Shown piece by piece: positions 1 to 7,316 of a stretch of DNA of 64,000 nucleotides (positions are counted from its first letter, which is position 1; each line of letters opens with the position of its first letter). Location: NCBI RefSeq assembly GCF_900169565.1, contig NZ_LT828648.1, positions 2,826,501-2,890,500 on the forward strand, in the 5' to 3' direction. A program made the position numbers and the translations under genes. Below the pieces are notes generated by a model that worked only from the letters and a program-made list of their open reading frames with translations, was not told where the DNA came from and ran no database searches. Origin of the DNA: Nitrospira japonica (GTDB taxonomy: Bacteria; Nitrospirota; Nitrospiria; Nitrospirales; Nitrospiraceae).

Positions 1-843
1 GATGAGGTTGGCTTCCGTGCGTTCCAGTCCGTCATAGGTGGAAACCGAGCGCTGGACCGGTCGAATAGCCAGCACCGTAAACGTCTCTCTCCACAGATCG
101 AGCGGCGGCGAAGTCTGTCCGGTCTTGGCGGCCGATCCCTGCAATGCTGCCTGGAGTCCCTGCAGGTACGCCGTCATGTGTTTGACCTTGCGCGCCGCCA
201 GGCTGCCGGCGGGAATGCCCCAGATGTGGGCGATTTCATGATCCTGAAGCGGCTGGTAGTCGGCCGTTTGGCGTTCCCGAGCCGCCAGTGCCAACCGTTT
301 CCGATAGCGCTCGGCAAGACGAAGTTGCACCTGCATTTCGATGCCGAGTCTCTGCTGCTGATAGTCCTCGAGTTGGATCTCCTGCGCCTCCCATCGCTGA
401 TCCAACATGCGGATGGCCGGTCTATTGACGGTGGTGCGAGCCTGTGCTTGCAGGGCTTCCAAGGCCTCTGACGGAAGGTTGAACCGTGTCGTCAGCAAAT
501 GAGCGGCTCGCTCGGCCATCAATTCGCGCAATCGCGACAACGTGGTGAGACATTCGCATTGCAGCCATGTCCGTTCGCGTTTCAACCGTACTTGACGGAG
601 ATATTGGTCGCGCTTGTCGCGGACCGCTTTTACCGCTTCCTGGGTCAAAATGTTGTAGGTCGGCTTCGACCCGGCCACGCAGCGCGGATCCGGCCGATCC
701 ATCGTCATGTAGTTGATCTCTTCGTCTGAGACGTCGAAATGCTGCAGGAGAATCAGATGAAGCATGATGCGGCCCTGAATCGGCATCGCATCAATGACGG
801 ATTCGATCAGCGACGGTGTGAGCGGCGAGGTGGCGGTGGACAT
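1..843 (-). CDS. Hypothetical protein, 3' end outside the window
   Basis: An open frame of 281 codons starts with ATG at 843 and runs off the left edge without a stop. The translation begins MSTATSPLTPSLIESVIDAM. Its middle is rich in Gln, Arg, Glu and Leu (residues about 75-200) and is probably a long helical or coiled-coil region. I see no signal peptide, membrane segment or catalytic motif and do not recognise the family. It lies 4 bases after the small gene ending at 848 on the same strand, so the two are probably co-transcribed. Confidence 0.6.
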   Translation of the reverse strand, partial: MSTATSPLTPSLIESVIDAMPIQGRIMLHLILLQHFDVSDEEINYMTMDRPDPRCVAGSKPTYNILTQEAVKAVRDKRDQYLRQVRLKRERTWLQCECLTTLSRLRELMAERAAHLLTTRFNLPSEALEALQAQARTTVNRPAIRMLDQRWEAQEIQLEDYQQQRLGIEMQVQLRLAERYRKRLALAARERQTADYQPLQDHEIAHIWGIPAGSLAARKVKHMTAYLQGLQAALQGSAAKTGQTSPPLDLWRETFTVLAIRPVQRSVSTYDGLERTEANLI

Positions 844-847
844 GGTG

Positions 848-1060
848 TTAGGCGGTTCCTGTGATTTGCGCTTCCAAGTAGGTGGCGACGTATTCCCGAA
901 CTTGCTGGATCGAACCGCTGACGTACAGCTCCCTGGGGATTTCCACGCGGGTCAACGTGGCCGGATCGATGCCGCGGTCCCTGGCATAATCCTCGTCGAT
1001 ATACAGGCTGATGGACCCATCGTTGTGGCGAATGGCATAGATCGCATTGTTATCGGCCAT
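848..1060 (-). CDS. Small hypothetical protein (70 aa)
   Basis: The protein starts MADNNAIYAIRHNDGSISLY and looks like one small soluble alpha/beta domain of unknown function. The frame is open further upstream to an ATG at 1159 (103 aa), which overlaps the stop of the preceding membrane-protein gene in an ATGA arrangement and would allow translational coupling. I prefer the start at 1060 because the extra 33 residues are low in secondary-structure propensity and look like translated spacer. Neither start has a strong ribosome-binding site. Confidence 0.55.
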   Translation of the reverse strand: MADNNAIYAIRHNDGSISLYIDEDYARDRGIDPATLTRVEIPRELYVSGSIQQVREYVATYLEAQITGTA

Positions 1061-1155
1061 GGTGCGTCGTGAAGTCCCTGAAGATGTTGGAAATTGATCT
1101 ACAGGTAACACATGGGCGAGCATACTGTCAAAGATGGGACTGGCGTCCAACCTAT

Positions 1156-1803
1156 TCATTTCTCAAGCAGAATCCGTCTTCTCCAGACCACGTAGACGGT
1201 CGAGACGACGATGGCGACAAGGAGCGTGTTTCGGATGCGTCCCGGACCGAAACAGGTGAGATTCACCAGGCCGTTGGTGAAACCGTACGCCGCGTAAATC
1301 AGATACAGAAACAGTGACCAGCGCGCGAGCTTCATGAATCCCACCCCGACGCCCAGATGAAGGGCGGGTGAAATCGCTTTGGTCAGGAATCCGGGAAGAC
1401 CGTCCAGCTTGGTGCAGTAGAAGGGAAGCAGGTAATCGAGATTCTTGAGGATGATCCAGGTGTCGTTGACCGCGCTGATCACCAGGAGGAGTCCAAGCAA
1501 CCGGATATCGTGCCCTCTTGCCCAGACCTGGCGCCATGTGCGGAGCCAGTTGGACGAATGGAGACTTGGCCCCAGGAAGGCATCATAACTTTGGAACGCC
1601 CACCAGGGCAGGGCTAAGAGCATAAAGAAGAAGACTTCGGCCGCGCGTCCCGACACACGCCCCAGCGCCAGGCTGATGCCGATGAGCAGAACGGTGACCG
1701 AGAAGCTGACGAGGCCGGCGCCGATCCGTTGCCGAAACACGTGGCCGCCGCCGGGGAGAATTGCCGACAGCAGGGCGGCGCGGTAGTCAGCGTGGTCGTC
1801 CAT
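1156..1803 (-). CDS. Hypothetical multi-pass membrane protein
   Basis: This 215-residue protein has several strongly hydrophobic stretches (about residues 28-46, 55-70, 100-115, 145-175 and 190-207), which suggests five or six membrane helices. The N-terminus resembles short cytoplasmic leaders of membrane proteins and carries a GGG turn before the first helix. I do not recognise a named family. The gene lies downstream of chdC on the same strand, but a strong terminator separates the two, so read-through expression should be low. Its stop overlaps the possible upstream start of the next gene. Confidence 0.6.
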   Translation of the reverse strand: MDDHADYRAALLSAILPGGGHVFRQRIGAGLVSFSVTVLLIGISLALGRVSGRAAEVFFFMLLALPWWAFQSYDAFLGPSLHSSNWLRTWRQVWARGHDIRLLGLLLVISAVNDTWIILKNLDYLLPFYCTKLDGLPGFLTKAISPALHLGVGVGFMKLARWSLFLYLIYAAYGFTNGLVNLTCFGPGRIRNTLLVAIVVSTVYVVWRRRILLEK

Positions 1804-1813
1804 GCGGAAAATG

Positions 1814-1847
1814 CGAAGGCCTTCGATCGACTGATCGAAGGCCTTCG
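1814..1847 (-). terminator. Rho-independent terminator after chdC
   Basis: A perfect inverted repeat has 15-base arms (1814-1828 and 1833-1847) and a 4-base loop. On the minus strand it follows the chdC stop and is followed by CATTTTCC, a short T-rich tail. Each arm itself contains the 12-base palindrome CGAAGGCCTTCG, so the element could also act on double-stranded DNA. Confidence 0.75.
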
Positions 1848-1872
1848 TGTCCCAATAACAGGAGTCTAGGGT

Positions 1873-2595
1873 TCAGCCGCCGAGAGTGTCGAGGGTCTCC
1901 TTGAGGCTCCGGCGGATGCAGGTGAAGATCGGGGTGTCGCGCAGCGTGTAGCGGGACCCTTCCGTTTCTCTGAGCGCCATGACCAGGTCCAGGAAATCCT
2001 CCGGCTTGTCGCTCTCGAACGCCACTACCCATTCCTGATCGTCCAGGCCAAACGAGTAGGTCGTGTTGAGCTTGACGGACGGGAACCGGTGTCCGACTTC
2101 GATGTGCTCGTCCATCATGCCTTGGCGGGCCGCCTTCGTCAGGAGGAACCATTCACGGGTTTTCAGGAACGGATAGACGAAGATGTACTTGCTCTTGCCG
2201 GGCACGACGGTGAGCCGCTTGCTCTCCTGGCCTTCGTGCGTATGGTTGTCTACGTAGATCGAGCGCTTCGTCATGGACAAGTATGAATAGGGAGTCGAGA
2301 GGTACTTGCCCAAGCCGGACGCCATGATCTTGGTGCTCATTTCCTGGAAGAGTTCGAGTTCATAGCTGATCCGCCACAACATGATGTCGCAATCACCGCG
2401 GATGCCGACGGCCGAATACGCGATCACGAGCACCTTGCCGGTATAGTCTTCGACTGCGCGCAGGAACTCCTGCTTGCCCTTCGTACGTTCGTCTTCCGGA
2501 AGCCGCCGCCACGCCGGGTCAATCTTGTAGAACACGAAATTTACGAATTGGCGCTTGGGGGTCTGCTGTGGTGCTTGTTGCTCCGGGGCTGCCAT
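1873..2595 (-). CDS. chdC: Chlorite dismutase-family heme protein, coproheme decarboxylase (ChdC/HemQ) type
   Basis: The 240-residue protein belongs to the chlorite dismutase (Cld) superfamily: it has a likely proximal heme His164 in a DEH motif, the SFGLDDQEW block at 181-189 and RDTPIFTC at 219-226. True chlorite dismutases carry a distal Arg 13 residues after the proximal His (VKRKLYHSTG context). Here the aligned stretch is VKLNTTYSFG, with no Arg. Instead, YPFLK at 141-145 matches the Tyr-x3-Lys of coproheme decarboxylases, where the Tyr is the radical site. The predicted role is the last step of coproporphyrin-dependent heme synthesis. The start is set by GGAGGA, 4 bases upstream of the ATG. 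Calling it chlorite dismutase would be misleading. Confidence 0.8.
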   Translation of the reverse strand: MAAPEQQAPQQTPKRQFVNFVFYKIDPAWRRLPEDERTKGKQEFLRAVEDYTGKVLVIAYSAVGIRGDCDIMLWRISYELELFQEMSTKIMASGLGKYLSTPYSYLSMTKRSIYVDNHTHEGQESKRLTVVPGKSKYIFVYPFLKTREWFLLTKAARQGMMDEHIEVGHRFPSVKLNTTYSFGLDDQEWVVAFESDKPEDFLDLVMALRETEGSRYTLRDTPIFTCIRRSLKETLDTLGG

Positions 2596-2654
2596 GGACT
2601 CCTCCGTGTAACGATAACGTCTTAATGAGGCGGATTAGCGAGCGGACTGCAGTG

Positions 2655-2682
2655 TTTATCACTTCGACTTTTGCTTTGTCAA
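2655..2682 (-). promoter_or_regulatory. Predicted sigma-70 promoter of chdC
   Basis: On the minus strand a consensus TTGACA (2677-2682) is separated by 16 bases from GATAAA (2655-2660). The chdC start codon lies about 60 bases downstream and no other gene lies between. Confidence 0.55.
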
Positions 2683-2755
2683 CGGGGCTTGGGCGCACCG
2701 GAGGCTCGTTGACAGGACTTCGGCGATCTGTTACTGGCAGCATAGGGGGGCGGAA

Positions 2756-2805
2756 TCCAAATACCTAAACTCAAATCACAAATATCAAAGTCCGAAATCC
2801 GAAAC
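2756..2805. repeat. Low-GC tract of degenerate CAAAT units
   Basis: The intergenic DNA changes abruptly to A-rich sequence made of imperfect short units (CAAATAC, CAAATCA, CAAATAT, CAAAGTC, CGAAATC, CGAAACC). It stands out from the GC-rich surroundings. No gene or hairpin is evident in it. Confidence 0.45.
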
Positions 2806-2854
2806 CATGGGAATGGAATTTGGATTTGAAGGCGGCAGCCGACCGGAGAGGCGC

Positions 2855-3481
2855 ATGTGTCGCCATAGTTTAATAGATCGGTTTCGATGTGAGGCGACGC
2901 GGCTGGTGATCGCGACGGTGCTCGTGGTGCTGGGCGGCTTCGGGACGCCGGCGCCGGCCATCGACGTTGCGCCGACTAACGAGCAGATTCGCGCGGCGCT
3001 GGATCGCGGAAAAGACGCGGCCCAGCAGCATGAGCCGCCCGATAGTTTTTATGTGCGGTTCGGCTCGACGGACGCGCTTCACCCGAGCGGGTTCTTGATT
3101 ACCAAGCTGGGCTCACTATCCGTGATGGCGACCCATATGGCACTCCGAGGACTCGAACCCAGCGACGCGGACATCCTCCAGGTGCTGGAGACCAAGACCA
3201 TGTTGGTCAGCACGGTCATCTTCGGGAATGTCCCGACGTTTGCCGCCGACAGTTATATGGTGTTCGATCAAGGCGGGCACACGATCAAGCCGGCGACCGT
3301 GCGATTCGACGGCCAGGGCAGCCGCAGTGCGGCATGGCCGGAAAGCCCTCGATTCAAGGCCAAAGTGATCGCATCCTTCAATTACGCGGATTTCGATCCC
3401 AAAGCCCCCACGACGCTGACCGTGTTTCCGGCCAACGGCGGTGAAGTGAGCTTTGCCCTCGATTTTTCACAGTTTCCCTAA
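2855..3481 (+). CDS. Hypothetical exported protein
   Basis: From the ATG at 2855 the 208-residue protein begins with a basic stretch, then the hydrophobic segment LVIATVLVVLGGF and an Ala/Pro-rich region ending PAPAIDV, a likely Sec signal peptide. I chose this start over the ATG at 2807 because GGAGAGG lies 3 bases upstream and the earlier start would bury the signal. The mature part is a soluble beta-rich protein without a recognised domain. A periplasmic location is inferred. It is immediately upstream of cinA, with a 24-base gap, and may be co-transcribed. Confidence 0.6.
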   Translation: MCRHSLIDRFRCEATRLVIATVLVVLGGFGTPAPAIDVAPTNEQIRAALDRGKDAAQQHEPPDSFYVRFGSTDALHPSGFLITKLGSLSVMATHMALRGLEPSDADILQVLETKTMLVSTVIFGNVPTFAADSYMVFDQGGHTIKPATVRFDGQGSRSAAWPESPRFKAKVIASFNYADFDPKAPTTLTVFPANGGEVSFALDFSQFP

Positions 3482-3505
3482 CCGGCGGGCCGCCGGATCG
3501 ATGCC

Positions 3506-4801
3506 ATGCCGCCAAGACGTCCCGTTCGCTCCCTTCTTCTCGCCGAAACCATCGCCATCGGATCGGAACTTCTGGTCGGCGGACGGACCGACTCCAATTC
3601 GCTGAGGATCGCGGAGGAATTCGGCCGCCTCGGCATCGGCGTCCGCTTCAAATCGATCGTCGGAGACGACCGCCAGGACATTCGAACCGCCGTGGCAACG
3701 GCCGCCGGCCGAGTTGGCGTCATTGTCCTGACCGGAGGCCTCGGGCCGACCGTGGACGATTGCACCCGGGAAGCGATCTCGGATGCGACTGGTCGTCGGC
3801 TGGCCCTCCGAAAAGACGCCTTCGAAGCGCTCAAGACGCGCCTCGCTGAATGGGGGAGAGTCCCCAACGCCGGACAGCGACGGCAAGCCCTGATCCCGGA
3901 CGGAGCGACGGTGATTGCCAATCCGGTCGGCTCAGCTCCCGGTTTCTGGATGAAATGGAAGGGGGCGTTGCTGATCTCATTGCCGGGAGTTCCGTGGGAG
4001 ATGGAGGCGATGCTGCGGGATTCCGTCGCACCGGTCTTGAGCTCGGAACTGACGCGGGCGCGCCTAAGGCCGTCTCCCATCACACGCCTCGTCTTTCACA
4101 CGTTCGGACTCCCGGAGGCTGAGGTGGACGCCAAGATCAAAGGACTCGTCAAGCCTTCGATGCCGGTGGACTTGGGACTCCTGGCCTCGCCGACCGGCGT
4201 CCTGGTCTCGCTGACGACCAGGCCGCGGCCGGTTTTGAGCGGACCAAGGCTGCAACGATTGGCTGACGGCGTGCGGTCGCGTCTACGAGACCAGCTCTAT
4301 GCAGAGGGGCTCGAGACTATGGAGGAAGTCGTCGGCCGGCTGTTGACGGCGCAGCACAAAACCGTCGCCGTGGCGGAGTCCTGCACCGGAGGGCTGATCG
4401 GCCATCGGCTGACACAGGTGCCAGGGTCGTCGGCCTATGTCGATCGCGGCGTCGTGTGCTATAGCAATCAGGCCAAGACCGATCTGCTGGGCGTGCCCCC
4501 CGCATTGATTGAAGGCCATGGCGCGGTGAGCGCGGAGGTGGCGGCGGCCATGGCACGCGGGATGAGAGAGCGGAGCGGCGTGTCGGTGGCCCTGAGTGTG
4601 ACCGGCATTGCAGGACCGGGAGGTGGCACGCCGACCAAGCCGGTCGGATTGGTCTATCTCGGGCTGGACGCAGAGGGTGGCCCATCGGCGACCAGAGAAT
4701 ACCGCTTCAGCGGCGACCGTATGGTCGTCAAGCAGCGGGCCTCTCAAGCCGCGTTGGACTTACTCCGCCGGTGGCTCTTGGAACGGGCCGAGCCGGTATA
4801 G
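3506..4801 (+). CDS. cinA: CinA family nicotinamide-nucleotide amidohydrolase
   Basis: This 431-residue protein has the two CinA domains. The N-terminal MoCo-binding-like (COG1058) domain shows IAIGSELLVGGRTDSNS and LTGGLGPTVDD. The C-terminal amidase domain shows AVAESCTGGLIGHRLT, the Tyr/Ser-rich YVDRGVVCYSNQAK and VTGIAGPGGGTPTKPVG. The family deamidates NMN to nicotinate mononucleotide in pyridine nucleotide salvage and, in many members, hydrolyses ADP-ribose. Length is typical for the two-domain form. It lies 4 bases from thpR, so the two are probably translated from one message. Confidence 0.92.
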   Translation: MPPRRPVRSLLLAETIAIGSELLVGGRTDSNSLRIAEEFGRLGIGVRFKSIVGDDRQDIRTAVATAAGRVGVIVLTGGLGPTVDDCTREAISDATGRRLALRKDAFEALKTRLAEWGRVPNAGQRRQALIPDGATVIANPVGSAPGFWMKWKGALLISLPGVPWEMEAMLRDSVAPVLSSELTRARLRPSPITRLVFHTFGLPEAEVDAKIKGLVKPSMPVDLGLLASPTGVLVSLTTRPRPVLSGPRLQRLADGVRSRLRDQLYAEGLETMEEVVGRLLTAQHKTVAVAESCTGGLIGHRLTQVPGSSAYVDRGVVCYSNQAKTDLLGVPPALIEGHGAVSAEVAAAMARGMRERSGVSVALSVTGIAGPGGGTPTKPVGLVYLGLDAEGGPSATREYRFSGDRMVVKQRASQAALDLLRRWLLERAEPV

Positions 4802-4805
4802 TCCC

Positions 4806-5411
4806 ATGATCCGCGCCTTCCTTGCCGTCGTACCGGATGCCGAATTGCTCAGACGTCTTGCCCTGGTGCAGCAGGATCTGAAGCAGCGTCTGATGAGGGA
4901 CCTCCCGCGCACCGTCCGGCTCTCCTGGGTCCAGCCAGCCTCGATTCACCTGACGTTGAAGTTCCTGGGTGACATTCCCGAGGATCTGGTGCCGGTGCTG
5001 AATGATGCAATGATTCAAACAATGAGCGGCCATCGCTCTCTGTCGATTCCATTGGAGCGGCTGGGAGCCTTTCCCGATGCCAGGCGTCCCAGAATTCTCT
5101 GGGCAGGTCCCGGTACGTCATGGGAGGAGAGTGAGGACAGCCGGCGGCTGGCTGCCATGCATGAGGCGATCGAGATGTGCTGCAGGACAGTCGATCTTGC
5201 GCCGGACTCACGCGCGCTGACCCCTCATCTGACGTTGGCACGGGTCAGAGAAGGTGACCGTTATCTCGGCAGCCAACTGACTCGAAACGGCGAACTGAAC
5301 AATCCGATTCGTCCGGGAGCGTTCGAGGTTGGAGCGGTTGTCTTGATGCGCAGCGAGTTGCATCCCACCGGCTCGGTCTATACACCGCTATGGGACGTCC
5401 GGCTTGCGTAA
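4806..5411 (+). CDS. thpR: RNA 2',3'-cyclic phosphodiesterase (LigT/2H family)
   Basis: The 201-residue protein starts MIRAFLAVVP, the usual beginning of the family, and carries both HxTx motifs of the 2H phosphoesterase fold: HLTLKFLGDIP near residue 45 and HLTLARVR near residue 140. The family opens 2',3'-cyclic phosphates on RNA to 2'-phosphates and can ligate tRNA halves in vitro. The frame is open upstream into cinA, but the start at 4806 gives the family length and follows the cinA stop by 4 bases. It converges on the response regulator gene at 5468. Confidence 0.9.
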   Translation: MIRAFLAVVPDAELLRRLALVQQDLKQRLMRDLPRTVRLSWVQPASIHLTLKFLGDIPEDLVPVLNDAMIQTMSGHRSLSIPLERLGAFPDARRPRILWAGPGTSWEESEDSRRLAAMHEAIEMCCRTVDLAPDSRALTPHLTLARVREGDRYLGSQLTRNGELNNPIRPGAFEVGAVVLMRSELHPTGSVYTPLWDVRLA

Positions 5412-5467
5412 GGTGGCCGTCATCGATGCGGTCGAGAAGGGACTAAGAGAGTCTGTTCCGGGAACGG

Positions 5468-6562
5468 CTAGGCCTGAGGAGGCTGTTCCCGGATGATTTT
5501 GCAGAACAACTCGGTGAGGTCCGGGTCGAATGCCGTCCCGCCTTGGCGCTCGATCTCGTCGATCGCAGCCTTGACCGTGAGGGGCGACGCTCCGGGCCGT
5601 TCCGCAGTGAGTTCGTCAAATGTCTGGGCCAGGGAGACGATCCGGGCCAGGAGGGGGATGCGCTCGCCCTGCAATCCGAAAGGATGCCCGGTACCGTCCC
5701 ATCGTTCGTGATGAAGGGCGATGATTTGTACGGCATCGATCGGCAGACCCAGGGCACGGCCGATCCGGGCTCCCAAGTCGGTGCGGTGGCCGTTGCCGGG
5801 AGATTCATGCTGCAGGGCTTGGCCGTCCGCCGCTTGGATCAGGTCCAGATCGTGAGCCAATGCGCCGAGCGAGAGGATGTTTTGTTCGGGCAACGACAGT
5901 TGCAACCGGTTCGCAGTCAGAGAGGCATAGAAGCTCACGCGGTTGCCATGATTCACCAGATAACGGTCCCGAGCTTCCAGCAGGTCTGACAACAATTGGA
6001 TGAGAGAGGCGGTTTCACCGATTTGCGCCGGCTGCAGGACTGCGCCGTCGGTGTTGTGAGGAGCCGCATAGGCCGTGGCAAGTTTCCGCCAGGCGGCAGA
6101 ACAGCCTGGTTCCGGCCCCCACAGCGCGCTGTCCTCCGCCAGAAGAGTGCGGAGCCGATCGAGCCGCTGCTTTTTCTGGGCGGTTTGCAAGCTGATCGTG
6201 AGCAATTCCGAGGTGTTGAACGGCTTCAACAGAAAGCCGGCCGCGCCATGGCGAATACAATCCATGGCGGACTGCAGCGAGCCGAAGGCGGTGACCATGA
6301 TGACTTCCACCTCGGCGTGGGCCCGCTTGATTTCGGTGAGCAGGTCGGCACCGGAGCCGTCGGGCAGGCGTAGATCCAGGGTGACCAGGTCGACGCCGTG
6401 ATCGTTGAGCACGGCCATGGCGGTCCGTGCGTTGTCCGCAGTCAAGATATTGAAATTCTGGCGAAGGGTTTGGGTCAGGGCGGCACGGGGCGCGGCCTCG
6501 TCATCGACGATGAGGACGGTCGGTTTGGTCTCGGCTGAAAGGGTCGCGGTGCTGGAAGACAT
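5468..6562 (-). CDS. Response regulator with degenerate HD-GYP-like output domain
   Basis: Residues about 15-125 form a receiver domain with the acidic pair D20-D21, phospho-acceptor D63 (LDLRLPDGSG) and a conserved Lys in LLKPFN. After a linker, residues about 185-355 resemble the HD-GYP cyclic-di-GMP phosphodiesterase fold, with LGALAHDLDLI and HHERWDGTGHPFGLQGERIPLLARI. The usual HDIGK is AHDLDL and GYP is GHP, so some metal ligands or the signature may be lost. The protein probably acts in the cytoplasm as a phosphorylation-controlled regulator. No kinase gene is next to it. Upstream, TTGACG stands before a weak -10. Confidence 0.8.
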   Translation of the reverse strand: MSSSTATLSAETKPTVLIVDDEAAPRAALTQTLRQNFNILTADNARTAMAVLNDHGVDLVTLDLRLPDGSGADLLTEIKRAHAEVEVIMVTAFGSLQSAMDCIRHGAAGFLLKPFNTSELLTISLQTAQKKQRLDRLRTLLAEDSALWGPEPGCSAAWRKLATAYAAPHNTDGAVLQPAQIGETASLIQLLSDLLEARDRYLVNHGNRVSFYASLTANRLQLSLPEQNILSLGALAHDLDLIQAADGQALQHESPGNGHRTDLGARIGRALGLPIDAVQIIALHHERWDGTGHPFGLQGERIPLLARIVSLAQTFDELTAERPGASPLTVKAAIDEIERQGGTAFDPDLTELFCKIIREQPPQA

Positions 6563-6625
6563 GCTTTACGTGTAAGCTGAACCCCAGACTTCGTCAAGGA
6601 ATCAGCGAATCCGTGCCTTGAGCTC

Positions 6626-6654
6626 TTGACCTCGTAGGGATCTACGAATAGAGT
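6626..6654 (+). promoter_or_regulatory. Promoter with embedded inverted repeat, upstream of the 6661 gene
   Basis: TTGACC (6626-6631) and TAGAGT (6649-6654) are separated by 17 bases. The spacer contains a perfect inverted repeat TCGTAG-GGAT-CTACGA (6632-6647), exactly where a repressor or MerR-like activator would sit. Transcription would begin at about the ATG at 6661, giving a leaderless or nearly leaderless mRNA. Confidence 0.5.
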
Positions 6655-6660
6655 AATGCC

Positions 6661-7077
6661 ATGAATTGCGTGATGCGAATGTGGATGCCTCTCTCGCTCG
6701 CGGGCGTTCTGCTCGCCGCGCCTGTATGGGCAGGCGAGTCCGAGACCTTCGATCCTGATCAGCCGTTCAATGAGTTGCACGGCAAGCTGTTCTTGGAGTC
6801 ACTGGCTGCCCAAGCCTTGGATCTGCTCAAGGATCACCTCGACATTTCAGCCGATAGCCGGTCCGGAGAAAATGGAACCTCCGGGCGTCAATCGCTTCGC
6901 TTCAAGTTTTATCCTGACGGGAGATCCAAATCGGATCAGTACTTTGCCGCCGAAGGGTGGTTGGGACCGTCATCCGATGCCCAACGGCAGGAGCTGCATT
7001 TTCGATTTTCTCTTCCCGGTGCGTCGAGCGGACCGGCGGACACTCCCGGGCAGCCTCAGCCGGACAATGTCCTCTAG
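6661..7077 (+). CDS. Small exported hypothetical protein
   Basis: This 138-residue protein has a clear Sec signal peptide (MWMPLSLAGVLLAAPVWAGE, cleavage after about residue 24). The mature part contains an amphipathic helix around LFLESLAAQALDLLKDHLDI and a beta-like half ending in a Pro/Gly/Ser tail. I do not recognise a family. It has its own promoter with an embedded operator-like repeat and no clear ribosome-binding site, consistent with leaderless translation. It is divergent from the response regulator at 6562. Confidence 0.55.
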   Translation: MNCVMRMWMPLSLAGVLLAAPVWAGESETFDPDQPFNELHGKLFLESLAAQALDLLKDHLDISADSRSGENGTSGRQSLRFKFYPDGRSKSDQYFAAEGWLGPSSDAQRQELHFRFSLPGASSGPADTPGQPQPDNVL

Positions 7078-7211
7078 CTGACCTAACCTTCCGAGCACTT
7101 GGCGGTCTGAGTTTTTTCCTGTCGGTTGCCATTCAACCTTCCGTGCCCACGTCATCCCGCGTCGCGACATGCGAATGGGTTCGGAATACGGCCATTGTGC
7201 TCCCCCGCATG

Positions 7212-7226
7212 GGCTGTTGAACAGCC
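7212..7226. promoter_or_regulatory. Inverted repeat upstream of recA, possible operator
   Basis: GGCTGTT-G-AACAGCC is a perfect 7-base inverted repeat located 43 bases before the recA -10 box. It could be an SOS-type operator or the stem of a weak terminator for the preceding gene. No T-run follows it, which argues mildly for the operator reading. Confidence 0.35.
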
Positions 7227-7268
7227 GCTGCCGGGATTCTTCGCTAGGCTTATCCCAACCGACTTCGG

Positions 7269-7274
7269 TATAAT
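7269..7274 (+). promoter_or_regulatory. recA -10 box
   Basis: A perfect TATAAT lies 43 bases before the recA start codon. The -35 region is poor. A ribosome-binding site AGGAGG (7303-7308) precedes the ATG with a spacing of 8 bases. Confidence 0.6.
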
Positions 7275-7316
7275 CCGCCCTCTCCCCATCACATGGATTG
7301 ACTAGGAGGATCGCTC

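Noticed and set aside
1873-2595. True chlorite dismutase
   Set aside because: The distal Arg is missing and the coproheme decarboxylase Tyr/Lys pair is present.
5412-5467. Terminator between thpR and the response regulator
   Set aside because: Only a 5-base GTTCC-G-GGAAC hairpin without a T-run is present.
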